Shown here one piece after another: positions 51,064-55,927 of a DNA stretch of 55,927 bases; the first letter of the stretch is position 1, and every line of letters starts with the position of its first letter. The position numbers and the translations under genes are program-made. This stretch comes from Tabrizicola flagellatus (GTDB lineage Bacteria; Pseudomonadota; Alphaproteobacteria; Rhodobacterales; Rhodobacteraceae), in the NCBI RefSeq assembly GCF_008271465.1, contig NZ_VMDU01000018.1, positions 1 to 55,927 on the forward strand, in the 5' to 3' direction. A model generated the notes under the pieces. It worked only from the letters and a program-made list of their open reading frames with translations, was not told the origin of the DNA and searched no databases.

Positions 51064-51999
51064 ATGGCTCGTTCTCCCGCCCTGACCGGCATCCTCTTCG
51101 CCATCGGCGGCACGCTGATCTTCTCGGTCAACGATGTCTCGATCAAGTTCCTCTCGGGCGGTTATGCGCTGCACCAGGTGATCCTGATCCGCGCCATCGT
51201 CGCCATGGCCTTCATCCTGGCCGTGATCCACTGGTCCGACCGGGGCTGGTCGCAGCTGGCAACCCGCCGACCGGCAACGCATCTGGCGCGCGTCGCCATC
51301 GTCATGCTGTCGAACGTGACCTACTTCACCGGCCTTGCCGTCATGGACCTGGCCGATGCGGTGGCGGTGGCCTATGTCAGCCCGATCATCATCACGCTCC
51401 TGTCTATCCTGTTCCTGGGCGAAAAGGTCGGCCCCCGCCGCTGGGCCGCGGTCATCGTCGGCATGGTCGGGGTCATCGTCATGCTGCGCCCCGGATCGGG
51501 CGTGATCCAGCCCGCCGCGCTTCTGGTCCTGGTCTCGGCGGTTCTCTACGCCTCGGGCAATCTGCTCGCCCGCCACATGGGCGGAACCGAAAGCGCGATG
51601 ACCCTGTCCTTCTACGTCCAGACCGGCTTCATCATCGTCAGCCTGGCCATGGGGCTTTGGGCCGGCGACGGCCACCTGGCCAGCGAGGAGGAAATCTGGG
51701 CCTTCCTGTTCCGTCCCTGGATCTGGCCGCCGGTCGAGGACTGGCCGATCTTCCTGGCCACCGGCCTGTCGGTCGGGATCGGCGGGATGATGGTGACGCA
51801 GGCCTACCGCACCACCGAGGCCGGGCTGATCGCGCCCTTCGAATATGTCGGCATGCCGCTGGCGATCTTCTGGGGACTGGTGGTCTTCGGCACCTTCCCC
51901 GACGCCGTGTCCTGGGTGGGGATTGCGCTCATCTGCGGCTCCGGCCTTTATGTGATCTGGCGGGAAACGGTGCGCAGACGGGAAAGCGATGCAGCCTGA
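51064..51999 (+). CDS. DMT-superfamily (EamA) transporter
   Basis: 311 aa with two EamA domains and about ten membrane helices (GILFAIGGTLIFSVNDVSIKFLSGG; VAYVSPIIITLLSILFLGEKVGPRRW; YRTTEAGLIAPFEYVGMPLAIFWGL). Likely an exporter of small metabolites, substrate unknown. It overlaps the HAD gene by 11 nt. A second EamA gene of the same type lies at 53.7 kb on the other strand. Confidence 0.9.
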   Translation: MARSPALTGILFAIGGTLIFSVNDVSIKFLSGGYALHQVILIRAIVAMAFILAVIHWSDRGWSQLATRRPATHLARVAIVMLSNVTYFTGLAVMDLADAVAVAYVSPIIITLLSILFLGEKVGPRRWAAVIVGMVGVIVMLRPGSGVIQPAALLVLVSAVLYASGNLLARHMGGTESAMTLSFYVQTGFIIVSLAMGLWAGDGHLASEEEIWAFLFRPWIWPPVEDWPIFLATGLSVGIGGMMVTQAYRTTEAGLIAPFEYVGMPLAIFWGLVVFGTFPDAVSWVGIALICGSGLYVIWRETVRRRESDAA

Positions 52000-52612
52000 G
52001 GCAGTGATCTTCGACATCGGCAACGTGCTGACCCGGTGGCAGCCCGAGGCCTTCTATGACCGGGTGCTGGGCGAGGACCGCCGCAAGCGACTGTTCGCCG
52101 AGGTGGACCTGCATCACATGAACGCGCTGGTCGATGACGGGGCGCTGTTCCGCGAGACGATCTACGACTGGGCCGACCGCCACCCCGACTGGGCGCCCGA
52201 GATTCGCATGTGGTATGACCGCTGGATCGAGCTGGCCAGTCCCCGGATCGAAGGTTCCATCGCGCTACTTCGTGCGCTGAGGGCGAAGGGGGTGCCGGTC
52301 TTCTGCCTGACCAACTTCGGCAGCTATTCCTACGAGGAAGCCCGCGACAAGCTGGATTTCCTGGGCGAGTTCGACCGCGAATATGTCTCGGGCCGGCTCA
52401 AGGTGTCGAAGCCCGATCCGCGCATCTACCAGGCGGTGGAGGACGATTGCGGCCTTCCGCCCGACCGGTTGATCTTCACCGATGACCGGGCCGACAACAT
52501 CACCGCCGCCGCCCGCCGCGGCTGGCGCACGCACCAGTTCGAAAGCTGGCAGGGCTGGGCTGCAAGGCTGGTGGCCGAGGGGCTCTTGACGCAAGCGGAG
52601 GCAGGGCTGTGA
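51989..52612 (+). CDS. HAD-superfamily hydrolase
   Basis: 207 aa. HAD motifs: VIFDIGNVLTRW (nucleophile Asp), CLTNFGSYSYEEA (motif II), SKPDPRIY (motif III Lys) and FTDDRADNITAA (motif IV). It resembles the YihX/haloacid dehalogenase IA-type group. The substrate is unknown. It lies between an EamA exporter and a cyclodeaminase with overlaps on both sides. Confidence 0.89.
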   Translation: MQPEAVIFDIGNVLTRWQPEAFYDRVLGEDRRKRLFAEVDLHHMNALVDDGALFRETIYDWADRHPDWAPEIRMWYDRWIELASPRIEGSIALLRALRAKGVPVFCLTNFGSYSYEEARDKLDFLGEFDREYVSGRLKVSKPDPRIYQAVEDDCGLPPDRLIFTDDRADNITAAARRGWRTHQFESWQGWAARLVAEGLLTQAEAGL

Positions 52613-53508
52613 CCGAGATCATCCCGTACGAAGCCGAGGCGCATCTGACCTGGGCCGGTCTGTTGCAGGCCTTCGAGGCCGGGCATCGCCTGCCGCTGGC
52701 CGGCATCAAGGACATGCTCCTGTCGCGCGACCGCGACACGATCCTGAACCGGGGCGCCTGGATCGACGGGCTGGGCGCCCTGGTCAAGGTAGCGACGATC
52801 TTCCCGGGCAATGCGGCCCTGGGCAAGCCCTCGATCCATGGCGCGGTGACGCTTTACGACGACCGGACCGGCGAGTTGACCGCCATCGTCGATTTCCACC
52901 TGGTCACCAAGTGGAAGACGGCGGGCGACAGCCTCTTCTCGGCCTCGCGGCTGGCGCGGAAGGACGCGCGCGATTTCCTTCTGGTCGGGGCGGGTGCCGT
53001 GGCGCGCAGCATGGTCGAGGCCTATTCCTCGGTCTTTCCGGAGGCCCGATTCACCGTCTGGAGCCGCAGCCGCGCCAGCGCCGAGGCCATGGGCCTGCCC
53101 GTGGCCGATGACCTGGAGGCGGCGGTGCGCAGGGCCGACGTGATCTGCACTGCTACCATGGCGACCGAACCGCTGATCCGGGGCGACTGGCTGCAACCCG
53201 GCCAGCACCTCGACCTGATCGGCGCCTACAAGCCCGGCATGCGCGAGGTGGACGACCGCGCGATGAGCCGCGCGCGCCTGTTCGTGGACAGCCGCGCCAC
53301 CACGATCCACCACATCGGCGAACTGATCGACCCCATCGCCTCGGGCGCGATCACCGAGGCCGATGTCATCGCCGATTTCTACGACGACCCCACGCTGTTC
53401 GCGCGGCGGTCCGATGACGAGATCACCATCGCCAAGAACGGCGGCGGCGCGCATCTGGACCTGATGACCGCCGACTACATCGCCCGAGCCTGGGCGGCGC
53501 GGCGCTGA
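52609..53508 (+). CDS. Ornithine cyclodeaminase/mu-crystallin family protein
   Basis: 299 aa. The Rossmann fold shows [21 protein letters not shown] near residue 125; [27 protein letters not shown] and the Asp of [12 protein letters not shown] match the substrate pocket. Family members are ornithine cyclodeaminase, alanine dehydrogenase or ketimine reductase; which one this is cannot be told. The start is GTG 52609, which overlaps the HAD stop. Confidence 0.87.
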   Translation: MTEIIPYEAEAHLTWAGLLQAFEAGHRLPLAGIKDMLLSRDRDTILNRGAWIDGLGALVKVATIFPGNAALGKPSIHGAVTLYDDRTGELTAIVDFHLVTKWKTAGDSLFSASRLARKDARDFLLVGAGAVARSMVEAYSSVFPEARFTVWSRSRASAEAMGLPVADDLEAAVRRADVICTATMATEPLIRGDWLQPGQHLDLIGAYKPGMREVDDRAMSRARLFVDSRATTIHHIGELIDPIASGAITEADVIADFYDDPTLFARRSDDEITIAKNGGGAHLDLMTADYIARAWAARR

Positions 53509-53521
53509 GACGACTGCGAGA

Positions 53522-53550
53522 CCCAAGAATTTTCGCCGAAAATTCTTGGG
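53522..53550. repeat. AT-core palindrome, copy 2
   Basis: A perfect inverted repeat with 14-bp arms (CCCAAGAATTTTCG and complement) around one base. Its core GAATTTTC matches copy 1 at 7489-7517. It lies in the convergent gap between the cyclodeaminase gene and tRNA-Pro, so it may terminate both; no T-run is present. Confidence 0.8.
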
Positions 53551-53577
53551 GGCCATCACCGAGGTAATCCGGGAAAC

Positions 53578-53654
53578 TGGTCGGAGCGAGAGGATTCGAA
53601 CCTCCGACCCCCTGCTCCCGAAGCAGGTGCGCTACCAGACTGCGCTACGCTCCG
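53578..53654 (-). tRNA. tRNA-Pro (anticodon CGG)
   Basis: 77 nt. The acceptor stem CGGAGCG/CGCTCCG, the D arm AGCGCAGTCTGGTAGCGC, the anticodon loop TTCGGGA with anticodon CGG, the T loop GTTCGAATC and an encoded 3' CCA are all readable on the minus strand. It decodes CCG, a common Pro codon in this G+C-rich DNA. Confidence 0.97.
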
Positions 53655-53701
53655 ACCGATGCGGGGGGGTTATCCCGTCCGCCGCGCTTTGGCAAGAGGC
53701 C

Positions 53702-54667
53702 TCACGCCTGATCGCCGCCCCTTTCCAGCCGCTTGAGCCAGGTCGAGATCCGCGGCAGCGTCCCGATTTCCCAGCGCGAGCGGTTCTCCAGCACGGGGCG
53801 GTTCTGGCTGACCTCGGGCGTGCCCTCGCGCAGAACGATGTAGATGCCCGAGGCGATGATGACGGCCGAGCCGATGCCGGTGTAGAGATCGACGGTTTCG
53901 TTGAAGAAGAGCCAGCCGTAAAGCGCCGCCCAGATGATCTGGGAATACTGCATCGGGGCAACGATGACGGCGGCGGCCACGCGGTAGGCGGCGATCGACG
54001 CCAGCGCGCCCAGCGTGCCCAGAAGCGCCATCACCGCTGTCAGGCCCAGATCCTCCACCGGCATCGGGCGATAGACGAAGGGCATCAGCGCCCCGGTGGC
54101 GATGAAGGTCAGCACCATCGGGTAAAGCATCAGCACGACCGACCGTTCGTCGCGCCCGATCTTGCGCACGATGACCGAGGACAGCGACCCCGTCGTCGCG
54201 GCCCCCAGCGCCGCGAGATGCCCCAGCGAGAACCCGTCGCCGCTGCCCGGCCGCAGCACGATGATGACGCCCAGAAGGCCCACGACGACCGCTATGCCCC
54301 GACGCAGGCCCACCTTCTCGCCCAGCATGGGGATCGCCATCAGCGTGATGAGCAGGGGCATGGCGAAGAAGATCGCATAGCAGGTCGCCATCGGCAGGAC
54401 CGAGAAGGCATAGAAGCCCATCGCCCCCGTCACCACCGCGCTGACGGTGCGGATCGCGGTCCACCATGGATGCCGCGGGATCAGGGTGCCGTCGCGCCGG
54501 TCGCTGAGCAGGAGGATCGTGATGAGCGGAAAGCCCATCAGCCCGGCAAAGAACATGGTCTGGAAGGAGGAGTAATGCCCGCCGAGATACTTCACCACGA
54601 CATCATGGGTGGCATAGAAGGCGAAAGCCGCCAGCGACAGGGCCGCACCCTTCAGATTTTCGGTCAT
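53702..54667 (-). CDS. DMT-superfamily (EamA) transporter
   Basis: 321 aa with about ten membrane helices in two EamA repeats ([73 protein letters not shown]). A hydrophilic C-terminal tail of about 35 residues follows. The start at 54667 precedes the first helix. Likely a metabolite exporter; substrate unknown. It resembles the EamA gene at 51.1 kb but is not a close duplicate. Confidence 0.9.
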   Translation of the reverse strand: MTENLKGAALSLAAFAFYATHDVVVKYLGGHYSSFQTMFFAGLMGFPLITILLLSDRRDGTLIPRHPWWTAIRTVSAVVTGAMGFYAFSVLPMATCYAIFFAMPLLITLMAIPMLGEKVGLRRGIAVVVGLLGVIIVLRPGSGDGFSLGHLAALGAATTGSLSSVIVRKIGRDERSVVLMLYPMVLTFIATGALMPFVYRPMPVEDLGLTAVMALLGTLGALASIAAYRVAAAVIVAPMQYSQIIWAALYGWLFFNETVDLYTGIGSAVIIASGIYIVLREGTPEVSQNRPVLENRSRWEIGTLPRISTWLKRLERGGDQA

Positions 54668-54794
54668 TGCCGGAACTTCCGTTGCTGCCCGCCGGGCGGG
54701 ACAGGTCGCACTCCGACACTTTGTCGCAGATAGCGGCGGCAGCCTCAAGCCCGCGCGACTTGCCATGGGGGCGGGCTTGGGTCACCTTCCCGGC

Positions 54795-55904
54795 ATGACC
54801 GGGGGTATCCTTGGATTTCTGGGCGGCATCGGTCTCTTCCTGTTCGGGATGGAGACCATGACGGCGGCCCTGCGTTCCCTGGCGGGCGAGGGGCTGAGGC
54901 GCTGGCTTCTGCGCATGACGCGCACGCCCCTGCGGGGGGCGGTCAGCGGCGCGGCGATCACCGCGATGGTCCAGTCCTCGACGGCGGTGACCATCATGGC
55001 GATCGGTTTCGTCGGGGCCGGGCTGCTGAGTTTCGGCCAGTCGCTCGGGGTGCTCTTCGGCGCAAATGTCGGGACCACCGTGACCGGCTGGATCGTGGCC
55101 ATGGTCGGCATCAAGCTGAAGCTCGGAACCCTGGCCCTGCCTTTGCTGTTCCTCGCCGCGCTGGGCGGCATCTTCGGCGAAGGGCGGCTGGCGCGCTGGT
55201 GCCGGATGCTGGCGGGGCTGTCGCTTCTGTTCATCGGGCTCGACCTGATGCAGTCATCGGTGGCGGGGATCGAGGGGCTGATCACTCCTGACCAGCTTCC
55301 GGGCGAGGGCTGGACCGGGCGGTTGCTCATGGTCCTGCTCGGCCTCGGGCTGGCGGCGATCATGCACAGCTCCTCTGCCGGGGTGGCCATGGCGCTGGTC
55401 TTTCTTGGCTCGGGCACGATCAGTTTTCCGCAGGCCGCTGCGGCCGTGATCGGGATGGACCTGGGCACGACGCTGACCGGGATCATGGCCTCGGCAGGGG
55501 GCGGGGTCGAGATGCGGCGGACGGCGCTTGCCAATTTCCTGTTCAACATCGGCACGGTTGCGCTGGCCTTTCCGGTGCTCGACCTGGTGTCGCCGGTGTT
55601 GCATGCAACCTTCCTCGGGCAGGACGACCAGACTGCGCTTGTCCTGTTCCACACGCTGTTCAACCTGGTCGGCGCACTGGTCTTCCTGCCGCTGACGGCG
55701 CGCTTTGCCAGGCTGGTGGAGCGCCTTGTGCCAGACCGTCCGGTGACACTTGCCGCCGCGCTCGAGCCCGGATTGCTGTCGGATCCGGGGACTGCGCTTG
55801 ATGCGGCGGTCCGAACGGCCGACGCGATGGCCGTGGCGGCGGGCATTGCCCTTTCCGCCGCCCTTGCCCCACTGTGGCGTGACATCAGAATCTGCACACT
55901 TTGA
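54795..55904 (+). CDS. Na/Pi cotransporter-family protein, probably truncated
   Basis: 369 aa as it stands. The Na/Pi cotransporter repeats are clear, with the paired QSSTAVTIMAIGFVGAG and HSSSAGVAMALVFLGSG motifs and GANVGTTVTG/GMDLGTTLTG loops. Family members of this type are about 540-600 aa with a cytoplasmic PhoU-like C-terminal domain, which is missing here. The last residues (DIRICTL) come from an A+T-richer tract that begins at about 55875, so the frame is probably cut by foreign DNA. The start is ATG 54795. Confidence 0.83.
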   Translation: MTGGILGFLGGIGLFLFGMETMTAALRSLAGEGLRRWLLRMTRTPLRGAVSGAAITAMVQSSTAVTIMAIGFVGAGLLSFGQSLGVLFGANVGTTVTGWIVAMVGIKLKLGTLALPLLFLAALGGIFGEGRLARWCRMLAGLSLLFIGLDLMQSSVAGIEGLITPDQLPGEGWTGRLLMVLLGLGLAAIMHSSSAGVAMALVFLGSGTISFPQAAAAVIGMDLGTTLTGIMASAGGGVEMRRTALANFLFNIGTVALAFPVLDLVSPVLHATFLGQDDQTALVLFHTLFNLVGALVFLPLTARFARLVERLVPDRPVTLAAALEPGLLSDPGTALDAAVRTADAMAVAAGIALSAALAPLWRDIRICTL

Positions 55905-55927
55905 CAACAGAGTTTGCAGCAAAACGA

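Noticed and set aside
1-55927. CRISPR arrays, prophage genes, rRNA operons, complete insertion sequences
   Set aside because: No regularly spaced direct repeats, no transposase, integrase or phage structural gene, and no rRNA sequence was found.

Overview
The window is high-G+C chromosomal DNA from an alphaproteobacterium, most likely a member of the Rhodobacterales (Rhodobacter/Paracoccus-type). The case rests on protein style (AccA, AccD, MbfA, the DUF6478-type protein and the SelD fusion), tightly packed operons with many 4-nt ATGA or GTGA overlaps, a LexA box of the alphaproteobacterial GTTC-N7-GTTC type and an Irr-type iron box. It is mostly a housekeeping backbone. I see no prophage, CRISPR array or complete insertion sequence. 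Base composition changes abruptly only in the last ~50 nt.

Layout, left to right. 0.1-4.1 kb: a DUF1287 protein, then the tRNA 2-selenouridine pair mnmH (+) and a flavoprotein-fused selD (-), tail to tail. 4.1-9.2 kb: a repeat-rich gap, an orphan dnaE2 lacking its C-terminal domain but carrying a LexA box at its start, an adenosine kinase-like PfkB kinase and nth. 9.3-20.3 kb: an Ada-like methyltransferase, an OmpA lipoprotein, a GntR regulator, accA-gdx-hypothetical, plsC-ftsX-ftsE on the minus strand, a zinc-ribbon membrane protein, ilvD and two small Rhodobacterales-type proteins. 20.4-29 kb: peroxiredoxin, ferredoxin reductase-rsmD-HAD, the dnaX-GNAT-ybaB-recR operon, a TetR/hydrolase divergon with twin operators, a DinB-fold protein and the SRP RNA gene (ffs). 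29-42 kb: a degenerate M24 protein, a FadH-like reductase, an EF-hand protein, a LysR regulator, OmpA, GNAT-CinA-like, map, a molybdopterin oxidoreductase with cytochrome b, and accD-folC. 42-48 kb: a TetR regulator with a small secreted peptide and a triple operator, mbfA (iron) under an Irr-like box, a nitroreductase, and a Ser/Thr kinase-FHA-PP2C phosphatase module. 48-56 kb: an AEC transporter, fghA, a CAP-domain protein, a DMT exporter-HAD-cyclodeaminase run, tRNA-Pro(CGG), a second DMT exporter and a Na/Pi cotransporter that is probably cut short at the window edge.

The signal that gene annotation explains least is a dispersed family of about 60-80 bp imperfect palindromes (8 copies). 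It occupies six of the seven convergent gene junctions longer than 60 bp. The seventh such junction holds a different palindrome with an AT-rich core, which also occurs once elsewhere. A third repeat, with a CCTCCGGCGGGAGTATTT core, forms an inverted pair next to the truncated dnaE2. Other points of interest are the LexA box on the orphan dnaE2, a hairpin with tandem G.A mismatches in the selD leader, the triple TetR-type operator over the peptide gene, and the phospho-signalling trio.
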